A program made the translations under genes and the position numbers. The notes beneath the pieces were generated by a model that was given only the letters and a program-made list of their open reading frames with translations, was not told where the DNA came from and did no database searches. From Lachnospiraceae bacterium (lineage in GTDB: Bacteria; Bacillota; Clostridia; Lachnospirales; Lachnospiraceae), in the NCBI GenBank assembly GCA_014804485.1, contig JAAUZT010000010.1, positions 1-32,703 on the forward strand: a stretch of DNA of 32,703 bases, given 5' to 3'. Below are positions 8,851 through 16,661 of the stretch, one piece after another. How positions within the stretch are numbered: position 1 is the first letter of the stretch; every line of letters starts with the position of its first letter.

Positions 8851-9960
8851 TCATGCCACATCATGTCGCCTATACACATGATTACCGATAATCACTATCA
8901 TCCCCAGGATCAACAGAAAATAAAAGCTGATTCCCCGCGTCACATACAGCGAGGGCATCAAAGTTCCGCCCGTAAAGACCGTGCCGAAGATACCCCGATA
9001 CATGAGTTCCGTGATTCCCTGCGCTCCCGGCACCGGCAGCATATCCACCGCGATATAGACCGATGCCTGCAGCATGACCACCGTCATAGCGTCTACTCCC
9101 TCCAGTGAAAACCCCCGATAAATAATCCATGTCAGGATAAAGACACTGCACCGCTGCAAAAGCGTGAACAGGCACACATTCCATACTTTTCCCTTATGTT
9201 CTAACAGAAACCGCACGGCATTCTGATAGCCGCCGATGAACCTCTCAATCTTGTCCCTTCTTACAGCCGAAGGTTTCATGATTCTGACTTTTACAAGCAG
9301 TTCCTCTATTCTCACGATCACACTTTGAATCCCTCCGGGCGCAAGCATAACTGCCAGCAGGATCAATACCAGCATCAGATTTAAGCACAGCCCCAGAAGG
9401 AACAGCGGATAATACCTCTGCAGATAACCTTTCAGCGGTTTATGCCAGAATACCAGGATGCCGATACCTATCACGACCAGCACGAATTTGTAGATAAGCG
9501 CCACAGTCATCAATACTACCGACGACTCCGACAGGCTGTTTTTGTCTTTGCACATATAGTAAAGCTGCATCGGCTGCCCGCCCGTAGCGGAGGGCGTTAT
9601 CCCCGAATAGAAAAAACCGATGAAGGAATAGGAAATACACTTGAGCAGTCCACTCTTACCGTCCATAGCCCGCAGCAGATAGTAAATCATGATTCCCTCC
9701 GCACTGACAAAAAACACCGCTGTCATAAGCGCGGCAAACAACGCTGCAGGCGACAGCTTACGAAGCGCCGCCGCAACTTGCCCCATATCCTGTCCATGGA
9801 AAACCGTGTAGAAGGACAGGCCCATAACAAGCAGGAAGAAGGCTCCTTCCAAAACCCTCTTCCTCTTTGCCGCTATCCCTTTGCCATTTCCGGTATCTAC
9901 CGGTATGTTATCCTGATGATTCCCGTCCATTATATCTTCACTCCGTCGCTGCCCGCTCAT
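8851..9960 (-). CDS. Lysylphosphatidylglycerol synthase TM-region/flippase-like protein (UPF0104, PF03706)
   Basis: A 369-residue integral membrane protein with about eight helices after a hydrophilic N-terminus (residues 1-33). The segments FFYSGITPSATGGQP (about 115-130) and LPVPGAQGITELMY (near residue 310) match the two conserved Pro/Gly-rich loops of the family that includes the MprF flippase domain, YbhN and AglD. Members are linked to moving lipids or lipid-linked sugars across the membrane. Only the membrane part is present: there is no aminoacyl-transferase domain, so lysyl-PG synthesis is not implied. Its ATG overlaps the stop of the upstream gene (ATGA, 9957-9960) and GGCGGGA precedes it, so the two genes are translationally coupled. 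The transported lipid is unknown. Confidence 0.88.
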   Translation of the reverse strand: MSGQRRSEDIMDGNHQDNIPVDTGNGKGIAAKRKRVLEGAFFLLVMGLSFYTVFHGQDMGQVAAALRKLSPAALFAALMTAVFFVSAEGIMIYYLLRAMDGKSGLLKCISYSFIGFFYSGITPSATGGQPMQLYYMCKDKNSLSESSVVLMTVALIYKFVLVVIGIGILVFWHKPLKGYLQRYYPLFLLGLCLNLMLVLILLAVMLAPGGIQSVIVRIEELLVKVRIMKPSAVRRDKIERFIGGYQNAVRFLLEHKGKVWNVCLFTLLQRCSVFILTWIIYRGFSLEGVDAMTVVMLQASVYIAVDMLPVPGAQGITELMYRGIFGTVFTGGTLMPSLYVTRGISFYFLLILGMIVIIGNHVYRRHDVA

Positions 9961-10478
9961 GTCAATCCCGCCAGACTTCCTTCGAACACGATCCGCTGAT
10001 CCGGATAGAGACAGAAGTCCTTGGGCGTCACAAGAGAAAAATGTTTGTCAAACATACAGATTCCGTTTTCCGCAAGCACTTTGGCAATATAAGAAGAACA
10101 AGTATAGTGCCTCTTTTGATAAAAAGGAATTCCCAGCACGATAAAGAAAAGTCCCAGCACCGCATAATGATAATGCCACCGCCGTTCGTAATCCCTCTCA
10201 AGCCGCCGTCTTATCGCCGCCTTCTGTGCCGCACTGCAGGTCAGTTCGCCGACCCTGTAATCCGCCGTCGGGAAAACCCTCAGAATCTTCTCCTTATCTT
10301 CCTTTTCAAATCCCGCAGACAGCGGAATCCGCGGATTTCTCCTCCCGAAGCTGTACGCCTCCGTAAGCTGCTCGTCCATAGCAAGCACCACATGTATGTA
10401 TTTCTGTTTCAAAAAGCGACGAATCAAATACGCAAATATCCCCGGCGTATCCACCATTGCAATATAAATATGCGCCAT
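9957..10478 (-). CDS. Circularly permuted NlpC/P60-like hydrolase (YiiX/YebB-like)
   Basis: A 173-residue protein without a signal peptide but with a short hydrophobic stretch around residues 105-118. The probable catalytic His (YIHVVLAMD, His29) comes before the probable catalytic Cys (HYTCSSYIAKVL, Cys127), the reversed order that marks the permuted papain-like group. AYSFGRRNP (41-49) is also typical. These enzymes hydrolyse amide or ester bonds; lipid substrates have been proposed for part of the group. AAAGGAAG upstream supports the start. It is coupled by a 4-base overlap to the flippase-like gene, hinting that both act on one lipid. Upstream lies repeat copy B, so its promoter must be inside or beyond that element. 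Family call fair, substrate unknown. Confidence 0.78.
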   Translation of the reverse strand: MAHIYIAMVDTPGIFAYLIRRFLKQKYIHVVLAMDEQLTEAYSFGRRNPRIPLSAGFEKEDKEKILRVFPTADYRVGELTCSAAQKAAIRRRLERDYERRWHYHYAVLGLFFIVLGIPFYQKRHYTCSSYIAKVLAENGICMFDKHFSLVTPKDFCLYPDQRIVFEGSLAGLT

Positions 10479-10503
10479 ATCGATATACTTCCTTTCTTAA
10501 ATC

Positions 10504-10807
10504 AATTCGGGTGGCAAAAAGTGCATCATATAATTTCATTAGCAGATTGCGCAAAATGTTCACGCAGTTGTCCTGCGTAGGAATATGAGATTTTCTTAAT
10601 ATTCCGTTCGATATCCAGAAATTTCGGGACACGGATGTCCCGAAAAGCCCGTAATGAGCCCGGATGGCGAATAGAGGGCGGTTTCGTCCACAATCTCAGT
10701 CTAATCGGAATATTTTAGAAAATCCATATGACGAAGCCCGACACAAGAGAACATTTTGCGCAATCTGCCTTCTACACTTATATCAGGCACTTTTTGCCAC
10801 CCGAATT
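10504..10807. repeat. Near-palindromic ~304-bp intergenic element, copy B
   Basis: The outermost 21 bases (10504-10524) and the last 21 (10787-10807) are perfect inverted repeats containing GGGTGGCAAAAAGTGC. A second perfect 20-bp pair lies inside (10542-10561 with 10749-10768; GATTGCGCAAAATG). A third pair, one indel apart, is 10589-10606 with 10706-10724 (GATTTTCTTAATATTCC). The whole element can therefore fold into one long hairpin; small local stems are at 10562-10578, 10580-10605 and 10622-10645 (10-bp stem TTTCGGGACA). Bases 10637-10770 recur at 40-174. No transposase and no clear target duplication are visible. It fills the gap between the GT2 stop (10812) and the hydrolase gene. It looks like a MITE-type or extragenic palindromic repeat. 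Confidence 0.82.
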
Positions 10808-10811
10808 CTAC

Positions 10812-11882
10812 TCACTGAAACTGATAGATCTTCCTTGCCGCACGGTATCCGCCCTTTGTCAGCATACCGCCCAGCCTTCCGGGCAGATAAGTAAGCCCGC
10901 TCAGCGTGGTATACTTTAGCCGGTAGTACAGTCTGACATTTTCCTCTTTAATATGATCCCAGAGCTGTTTCCTCTTCCCGTAGGCCTCCTGCGAATTGAT
11001 CAACAGCAAATGTATGGAAGAGATCGCCATCATAATGGATATGTTGCGGCACATGTACTCCGCCAGCTTCGGATATACCTCTTTCACCTCGTTCAAGTCC
11101 ACGCACTTGGAGACAATCTTAGTCACCTTGATCTGCTGGTCAATGCGGCTCATCAGAACCTTTTCATTGACGGACTGGTCCTCCCTGCCGATGTAGTAAT
11201 GATACAGATCTATATCCATATAATAGATATGTCTCACATAAGGCAGCGGTTTATAGGCAAAGATATTATCCACATAGAACGTATGCTCCGGCAGCACTAC
11301 CTCCGCCCTGCGCAGCAGTTCAGTCCGAAAGATCAGTGCGTGCATGATCAAATACTGAGATGTATGAAATCTTCCGATATCGTTCCAGTCACAGGTTTCC
11401 TCTACCGGGAATACATTTCTGTAATGCATAACGTGATATGTGCCCTCATCCAGATGGTCATAGATATAATTGCAGACGAACAGATCCGGAATGCTGCCCA
11501 CAAGCCCGGCTTCTTTTAAAGTACAGAATCTTTTGATCCGATACAGCAATTCGTCGTAGGCCTTTGCATCCAGCCAATCGTCCGAATCCACTACCTTGAA
11601 AAACATCCCGCGTGCCAGCTCCATCCCTTTATTGACTCCCGAACCGTGTCCGCCGTTCTCTTTATGCACCGCTCTGACGATTCCCGGATACAGCCTCTCA
11701 TAATAATCCGCGATCTCCCCTGTGGCATCTGTAGATCCATCGTTTACAATGATAATCTCAACATCCTCCCCGCCCACAAGCAGCGATTCGATACACCGCT
11801 TCATATAATCCTGTGAATTATAGCACGGCACCGTAAATGTGATGTACTTCGTCTCGTTATTTTCATTTTTCATATTCTGCAT
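10812..11882 (-). CDS. GT2 family glycosyltransferase
   Basis: A 356-residue GT-A glycosyltransferase. FTVPCYNSQDYM (16-27), IVNDGSTDATG (45-55), the NGGHGSGVNKG loop (76-86) and the metal-binding DSDDW (99-103) are intact. It resembles the EpsJ/WcaA-type inverting transferases that extend exopolysaccharide repeat units in the cytoplasm. The C-terminal 130 residues are basic and amphipathic and may contact the membrane. GGAGG eight bases before the ATG fixes the start. The gene stands apart: an AT-rich spacer precedes it and repeat copy B begins five bases after its stop codon. No other gene clearly shares its transcript. Sugar donor and acceptor are unknown. Confidence 0.93.
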   Translation of the reverse strand: MQNMKNENNETKYITFTVPCYNSQDYMKRCIESLLVGGEDVEIIIVNDGSTDATGEIADYYERLYPGIVRAVHKENGGHGSGVNKGMELARGMFFKVVDSDDWLDAKAYDELLYRIKRFCTLKEAGLVGSIPDLFVCNYIYDHLDEGTYHVMHYRNVFPVEETCDWNDIGRFHTSQYLIMHALIFRTELLRRAEVVLPEHTFYVDNIFAYKPLPYVRHIYYMDIDLYHYYIGREDQSVNEKVLMSRIDQQIKVTKIVSKCVDLNEVKEVYPKLAEYMCRNISIMMAISSIHLLLINSQEAYGKRKQLWDHIKEENVRLYYRLKYTTLSGLTYLPGRLGGMLTKGGYRAARKIYQFQ

Positions 11883-12243
11883 GTCCTGACCTCCGTAATT
11901 TTGTGTTCACAGCTTTCTACACTACTCGTAACCAATATACAGCGCAGATGCATCTGCGCGGACGTACTAAATAGTCCGCGAAAACCAACTTTCTACCTAT
12001 CATAACGAATGAATCTATGGATTTTCTTCAACAAAATATTAAGTATTTCTTAAAATATAAAGAGTGTATCTAAAGAATAGCCTATATCGAATTACATACA
12101 ATAACCGTAAAAGCAATTAAAAAGTGATTTCAAGCATTACTCTACTGATAATAACCATAAAACATGTCTAAAAGTTTAATTTCATAAATAAATGTGCAAT
12201 TACATTTACACATAACTTCCGGATGCCACGAGATATCCCACTG
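11883..12243. other. AT-rich gene-free spacer with overlapping dyads
   Basis: No credible gene is seen. At 11942-11959 lies a perfect 18-base palindrome, GCGCAGATGCATCTGCGC. It shares three bases with a second hairpin at 11957-11980, where CGCGGAC pairs with GTCCGCG around a 10-base loop. The two cannot form fully at once. Bases 11981-12240 are strongly AT-rich. On the minus strand they would be the 5' leader or promoter region of the GT2 gene that starts at 11882; I could not choose one convincing promoter there. Confidence 0.6.
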
Positions 12244-12303
12244 CAAAAAAAGAGCCGAAACAATCAATCCAATTAAGGATTCACTGTTTCGACTCCGGGC
12301 TCT
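12244..12303 (-). terminator. Rho-independent terminator of the small gene and upstream operon
   Basis: Read on the minus strand, GGCTCT (12298-12303) and then TGTTTCG/CGAAACA (12285-12291 with 12256-12262) form a bulged stem with AGAGCC (12251-12256), and a run of seven T follows (12245-12251). It lies 38 bases past the stop codon of the 46-residue gene. Confidence 0.75.
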
Positions 12304-12340
12304 CTTGTCTGTCTGCTGCCCTTTCGATCCTCAGACTGGT

Positions 12341-12481
12341 TTATTCAGCCTTTTCCTTTCTTGCCATCTCGCGAACTTCCTGAATAGCTTTTTTGACTTC
12401 GTCCATGTCCTTACAGCCTTCAAATTTATCGGCTACAAGATTCATAATAACCTCTAACTGTTTGTCTGTCATAGTATTCAT
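12341..12481 (-). CDS. Small conserved-looking protein, 46 residues
   Basis: An open frame of 46 codons starting with MNTMTDKQLEVIMNLVADKF and ending ...MARKEKAE before TAA. AAAGGGCGG lies five bases before the ATG, an extended -10 lies upstream at 12536-12541, and an intrinsic terminator follows, so it has all the parts of a real gene despite its size. The product is soluble, charged, and predicted almost wholly helical, with heptad-like spacing in DMDEVKKAIQEVREMA. It has one Cys (residue 23). No signal peptide or membrane segment. I do not recognise a function; similar short helical proteins occur in Clostridia as hypothetical proteins. It may also be read through from the six-gene operon upstream, whose last gene ends at 12622. 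Confidence 0.8.
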   Translation of the reverse strand: MNTMTDKQLEVIMNLVADKFEGCKDMDEVKKAIQEVREMARKEKAE

Positions 12482-12535
12482 GTACCGCCCTTTCTCCATT
12501 TACGGTTTATACTTTTTTCGTTACGCTATGCTGCT

Positions 12536-12541
12536 ATTGTA
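12536..12541 (-). promoter_or_regulatory. Extended -10 promoter candidate for the small gene
   Basis: On the minus strand the sequence TGGTACAAT gives a TG-n-TACAAT extended -10, with the hexamer at 12536-12541. No good -35 is seen, as is common for extended -10 promoters. The start point would be near 12529, about 48 bases before the ATG at 12481. Confidence 0.4.
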
Positions 12542-12621
12542 CCACAGTCCAAATACAAAATCACGCCATCCACTGAAAATTATTCTTTATATCAATACAT
12601 ATCTACTCAGCTCTTTATTGA

Positions 12622-14568
12622 TTACCGTACAATTATTTCATATCTCCCATCCTCTCTCTGTTGCGCCTCTAAAACAGCCGCATCACCGGACAAAATCCTA
12701 TTTGAAGAAATTTTCAACGGATTTTGATAGTAGTTAATATCATTGTCCGGAACAAACGTAATTCCTGCACAAGTCAATTTTACTTTCACATATTGAAGAT
12801 AATATTGATGATCCGAAATTATACTCAAATCACGAATTTGAACGCTGTCCACTCCTTCCAGTGCCCGCGTGTCCAACTCAAACACAGCCATTAATTTTAG
12901 CCCCGGTATCATATCGGAAGGGTAATTGCCCCGATAACCGATACAAGCCCAGTTAACTTTCACATCATAAGCCCGTTCTGCCACTATTTTTGCATTGGAG
13001 CAAAGAAGTACCACTGCTACGCATAATGCCAGTTTCCCGCTAATACCATGACATTCTTCCAATTGCAACACCGGAAAACATAAAAAAGTGTACCAGTATG
13101 GTGATATATAATACAACAATTTTCCGCCGCTCCATGGTTTCCCGCATATACAAAACAACAGCACCGCTACAATTCCTGTTAAAGTCATAACCCATAAAAT
13201 CCATGCCGCTCCATTCCATTTCGTGATAAACGGACGCACAATGCAAAAAAGAACCAATCCGGCAATCAATATCATAATCCCCGTCAGAATTAATGCTGTC
13301 ACGCCATAGTACCTATCATAATTGACCGTCACATTATACATTCCCGAAAGAGATAATATTTGATTTATCACCTTACTGACCGGTCCCGTAATTCTTCCTT
13401 CGTCAATACCGTGTTTTCCAAGCCACCATGCATTGAAATAATTTGCCCATGTCTGACGAACATCACTGACAGATGAGGTGATTTGTCCCCGAAAAAAATT
13501 TATAATCCGATAATTCATCAAAACGAATATCACCATCGACAATACGGGAATTCCTGCCAGCCGCGCTATACACTTACCGTCCAATTGCTTTCTTCTATGT
13601 ACCAGCAAAAATATACCGATTATCAGATACAAAGCTCCGTGTACCAGCGCACTTTCCAGATAAAGCGCAAGTGCCGCAGCCGCCAGCAAAATCATAAGCA
13701 GATATTGCCCTCTATCCTCCGGTTTCTTTGTTTCTCCATCCGTAATGTCGATGGCATACTGAAAAAAAACCGCCGTCAAAGCCGTTAAGACAGCTATGGA
13801 AGATGTTTGAGATACCGCATCAATGTCATACTGAATTTGTCCCCAAAAACCGATGCAGTAAAAAACTGATGCCAGCATCCAAATTATTTTCTGCTTTATG
13901 GAGATCGTCTTTCCCCTTTCCGTCACAACGCAGAACAGATAGAGCAGTGAAGTCATAATCATTGCCTGCACAAACATCCTGTACAGATAAACTACCCAAT
14001 AAATCTCTCCTTTAGGATTTCCCCGAAGCACTGCAATCATCAATCCGGCAGACGGTCTGTCACTGATCGCCCAATGATATCCACGCAACAGGACATCGCT
14101 GACCAAACCGATTTCTTCTGCACTCCGGCTCTCATACCATCCTATCGGATGCATGGATAACGCTACCGTTTCCTCCACATAAGTCTGCGAGTCGGTCGCA
14201 TTTCCGCGATACACATAATACTGATCTTTTCCAATCAATCCGGGTACTAACATAAATAGCCACAGGAGCAACACAGAACATAAAGCCGCCAGACTATATT
14301 TAGTGATACTGTGCCGCCGGATCACATCCACCGCCGCGGCAATGCCTAATATAAGCCATATAGCTCTTATTGCCTCCACGGGCATTTTGCACATAAAGTA
14401 GAAAAAAGTTGACAGAATTGTCATTTCAGAAAAACCTATTATTAAAGAAAGAAGCGCAATGTCTCTATTATGATTCTGCCCCCTCAAAAATAATTTGCTT
14501 CCCGTCCATTGACCCACCACATAAATAATGCCAATATATAAAACTGCAATAATAAAATCTAACGCCAT
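12622..14568 (-). CDS. Large GT-C-like polytopic membrane protein
   Basis: A 648-residue protein with about 12-13 membrane segments up to residue ~525 and a ~120-residue soluble, probably extracytoplasmic, C-terminus. The first large outer loop (about 113-150) carries acidic and aromatic residues, including YRGNATDSQTYVEE. This plan fits GT-C glycosyltransferases that use polyprenyl-phosphate sugars; no characterised family can be named with certainty. I start at the ATG at 14568, which has AAGGCGGG directly before it, overlapping the end of the upstream gene's stop. An in-frame TTG at 14604 would overlap the SGNH gene and has no such site. It is the sixth and last large gene of the 12622-20512 group. 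Base composition appears more AT-rich than its neighbours. Confidence 0.85.
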   Translation of the reverse strand: MALDFIIAVLYIGIIYVVGQWTGSKLFLRGQNHNRDIALLSLIIGFSEMTILSTFFYFMCKMPVEAIRAIWLILGIAAAVDVIRRHSITKYSLAALCSVLLLWLFMLVPGLIGKDQYYVYRGNATDSQTYVEETVALSMHPIGWYESRSAEEIGLVSDVLLRGYHWAISDRPSAGLMIAVLRGNPKGEIYWVVYLYRMFVQAMIMTSLLYLFCVVTERGKTISIKQKIIWMLASVFYCIGFWGQIQYDIDAVSQTSSIAVLTALTAVFFQYAIDITDGETKKPEDRGQYLLMILLAAAALALYLESALVHGALYLIIGIFLLVHRRKQLDGKCIARLAGIPVLSMVIFVLMNYRIINFFRGQITSSVSDVRQTWANYFNAWWLGKHGIDEGRITGPVSKVINQILSLSGMYNVTVNYDRYYGVTALILTGIMILIAGLVLFCIVRPFITKWNGAAWILWVMTLTGIVAVLLFCICGKPWSGGKLLYYISPYWYTFLCFPVLQLEECHGISGKLALCVAVVLLCSNAKIVAERAYDVKVNWACIGYRGNYPSDMIPGLKLMAVFELDTRALEGVDSVQIRDLSIISDHQYYLQYVKVKLTCAGITFVPDNDINYYQNPLKISSNRILSGDAAVLEAQQREDGRYEIIVR

Positions 14569-14581
14569 TCTTTTACCCGCC

Positions 14582-15565
14582 TTATAGAGTATCCTGCAAA
14601 GCAACCAATACTTTCTCTTTCACACGTTCCATACCGACAAGTGTCAAATGAACTCCATCCGTTGTCATCTCTGCCAGATTATCAATCGTAATACCGCAGT
14701 GATACAGATCTATTACCGCCGCGCCCTTGCTGTCCGCAATCACACGAATCTGATCCGAGTAATCCTCCGCCGTTAACCCCAGATGATTCTCAAATATGAC
14801 AAACGGTTGATCTGTTCCCCAATCACCGATAGGCGTAAGCGTGCAGCAGAATATCTGAGCCGTCGGATAATAGCTTGCCAGCTTGTCCAGCATCAGACAA
14901 TAGGCATCGCTGAAGTTCTCCACATCTCCTTCCTCCACCAGCTTCGTCCCATCATTATCTCCGATGGGCACGCCTTTCAGCAGATCATTCGTTCCCATGT
15001 AGATCACGATGACATCCGGAAGCCTTCCCTGACTTCCCACCAGAAAGGAGAGCCGTCCGTCGCTGCAGCCGAACATCGGATCGTCGATGCTTAACGAGTC
15101 CCCGCTGCAGGTGCTTCCGGAACTGGAATTATTGGCACACAGTTCCATTCCCGTTTCTTCAACCAGACTTTTCCACCACGTTTGTGACACGTCTGTCAAC
15201 TCTCCGTCAAAAGGATAAAACACATTAAATCCCTCCGGAATCCAGCCGTCATAAGTAGAGATGCTGTCTCCCAGAATCGATATGCCCAGTCCTTCCAATG
15301 ACACGGGTTCATCAATCGAAGTTTCCGCAGAGGCATCCTCCTGCCCTGCCTCGCTCTCTCCATCCGAATCGCCGCTCTTCTCTGACATATTATCCACGCT
15401 TTCCTGCACATCGGCCGCCTCTTCCAAGGTCTTCTCTGTCGCTTCATCTCGCTCCTGATTCATTTCGTCATCCGCTTCCGCGCTGCCGCATCCGCTTAAA
15501 CCGCCGCACAGCAGCACAGCGCATACCCCCGCACATACCAGCATGTTCACTCTTCTTTTTCGCAT
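14582..15565 (-). CDS. SGNH/GDSL-type hydrolase lipoprotein
   Basis: A 327-residue exported lipoprotein. The N-terminus is a lipoprotein signal with lipobox LSGC, giving lipidated Cys26. Residues 30-90 form an acidic Glu/Asp/Ser linker. The SGNH domain follows with all key blocks: ILGDSIS (Ser101), the block-III MGTND (190-194, Asn193) and DGVH (Asp303, His306). Such enzymes are esterases, acetyl-esterases or acyltransferases; on the outer face it could remove or transfer O-acyl groups on the surface glycan. It sits 75 bases after the radical SAM gene and 13 bases before the GT-C-like gene. Unlike the SGNH genes at 200 and 31219 it has no MBOAT next door and has a complete triad, so hydrolysis is as likely as transfer. 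Confidence 0.92.
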   Translation of the reverse strand: MRKRRVNMLVCAGVCAVLLCGGLSGCGSAEADDEMNQERDEATEKTLEEAADVQESVDNMSEKSGDSDGESEAGQEDASAETSIDEPVSLEGLGISILGDSISTYDGWIPEGFNVFYPFDGELTDVSQTWWKSLVEETGMELCANNSSSGSTCSGDSLSIDDPMFGCSDGRLSFLVGSQGRLPDVIVIYMGTNDLLKGVPIGDNDGTKLVEEGDVENFSDAYCLMLDKLASYYPTAQIFCCTLTPIGDWGTDQPFVIFENHLGLTAEDYSDQIRVIADSKGAAVIDLYHCGITIDNLAEMTTDGVHLTLVGMERVKEKVLVALQDTL

Positions 15566-15576
15566 AGTACCTTACT

Positions 15577-15602
15577 CCGTCCGACTTCCGATCACCGGAC
15601 GG
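15577..15602. other. Intercistronic hairpin
   Basis: CCGTCCG (15577-15583) pairs perfectly with CGGACGG (15596-15602) around a 12-base loop. On the minus strand the 3' arm ends ~11 bases before the SGNH ATG and covers the GGAG. It may tune translation of the lipoprotein gene or be a processing site. Confidence 0.45.
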
Positions 15603-15640
15603 TCCCCCTTAAAAAACTTTGTCCCCACTGCCTCCTTCTG

Positions 15641-16624
15641 TTACTTCTTAAACACGGACTGTCTCGCGCCGTGCAGCCGTTCATGATGTTTCAACACGTC
15701 ATTCACAGCGTCCATACGCAGTCCGGCGTCAATGAAATCGCAGCTTTTACAAAACGGATAATTCTGTCTGCCGTCCCGAATCGCCTGACGAAGCTTCTTG
15801 TATGGTTCGCTGCTCCAACCGTCCTTCAGCGGCACTTTATGCAGATCCGCCAAATCGGTCACCTCGAAATTATCGCAGCAGCAGATTCCCAGTTTGCCGT
15901 TCGGCATGATCCACATGTCTGTATACGGCATAAGGCATGTCTCTTTAACAACCTTATTTTTTTTCGCCTGTTTATTCGGCGCGCTGCCCGCGCGATTAGT
16001 CAACACTTCTTTCAGATATCGTATCTGAATCAGGATATCCACATCCTTAAACTCCTCCGGATGAGCCTTAACATAGTCATAGATTACCTGGACATTGTCA
16101 TGCATTTTCATATTGAGGCAATAGTTATTGATGATAAGCTGATCCACATAGGGTACGATCGTTTTCACCTTGTCCACATCCAAAAGAAGTCCGTTGGTGG
16201 ACATGAAGATAAACGCATCCGGAAGTTTTTCCCTTGCATACTTATGAAATTCGACGATCCGTTTATCCAGCCACGGTTCATTATTGCCGTAGAGCGTCAG
16301 ATGTCCCTTATAATTCCAGTCGTGAAGCTGATCGATGATGGAATAATACATCTCATCCTCCATCTTCATATAAGGCCGTTTCTCCGCATGAATATTGGCA
16401 GTGCAGAACTCACATGTACTGTTGCACCGATTCACCGTCTCCAAATTCACCACCATCGGATGGGGTATCTCCTTCTGAGAACAGAAATATTCGATATACT
16501 TCTTCTGCTGCCGTCTTCTGACAATAAACTGGAGCTTCAGATAGCTCATACTGGATAACCTAGGCAGATATTTTCTGGCATTCCATCCAATTATTCCCCC
16601 AAAATTGTGTACTCTGATCGACAT
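15641..16624 (-). CDS. Radical SAM protein with SPASM-type C-terminal cluster
   Basis: A 327-residue enzyme. The radical SAM 4Fe-4S motif is NRCNSTCEFC (Cys67, Cys71, Cys74), followed by LTLYGNNEPWLD (109-120), the family's GE-like strand. The C-terminus has further cysteines in KETCLMPY (Cys230), GICCCDN (248-250) and PFCKSC (292, 295), matching a SPASM/twitch auxiliary cluster. SPASM enzymes modify peptides, proteins or, in some glycan and antibiotic loci, sugars (for example AprD4-like and BtrN dehydrogenation chemistry). No precursor peptide gene is seen close by, so a sugar or lipid-linked substrate is plausible here. It lies between two transport/transfer-type membrane genes and the SGNH lipoprotein on one strand. 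The substrate is unknown. Confidence 0.92.
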   Translation of the reverse strand: MSIRVHNFGGIIGWNARKYLPRLSSMSYLKLQFIVRRRQQKKYIEYFCSQKEIPHPMVVNLETVNRCNSTCEFCTANIHAEKRPYMKMEDEMYYSIIDQLHDWNYKGHLTLYGNNEPWLDKRIVEFHKYAREKLPDAFIFMSTNGLLLDVDKVKTIVPYVDQLIINNYCLNMKMHDNVQVIYDYVKAHPEEFKDVDILIQIRYLKEVLTNRAGSAPNKQAKKNKVVKETCLMPYTDMWIMPNGKLGICCCDNFEVTDLADLHKVPLKDGWSSEPYKKLRQAIRDGRQNYPFCKSCDFIDAGLRMDAVNDVLKHHERLHGARQSVFKK

Positions 16625-16661
16625 ATTTGTTACCGTGCCTTTCTCTCAATATATATTTTCT

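Noticed and set aside
8851..9960. Full MprF lysyl-phosphatidylglycerol synthase
   Set aside because: Only the membrane flippase-like region is present; there is no aminoacyl-transferase domain.
10306..10632. Minus-strand frame of 108 codons over copy B and the hydrolase gene
   Set aside because: It is made of the left arm of the palindromic element and an out-of-frame part of the hydrolase gene.
12194..12457. Plus-strand frame of 87 codons in the spacer
   Set aside because: It runs across the terminator and antisense to the 46-residue gene, which has better signals.
14569..14604. TTG start at 14604 for the GT-C-like gene
   Set aside because: It would overlap the SGNH gene and lacks a ribosome site, whereas the ATG at 14568 has AAGGCGGG.
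15671..16558. Long plus-strand frame of 295 codons opposite the radical SAM gene
   Set aside because: The minus-strand gene has intact Fe-S motifs and a start site; the antisense frame shows no family motif.
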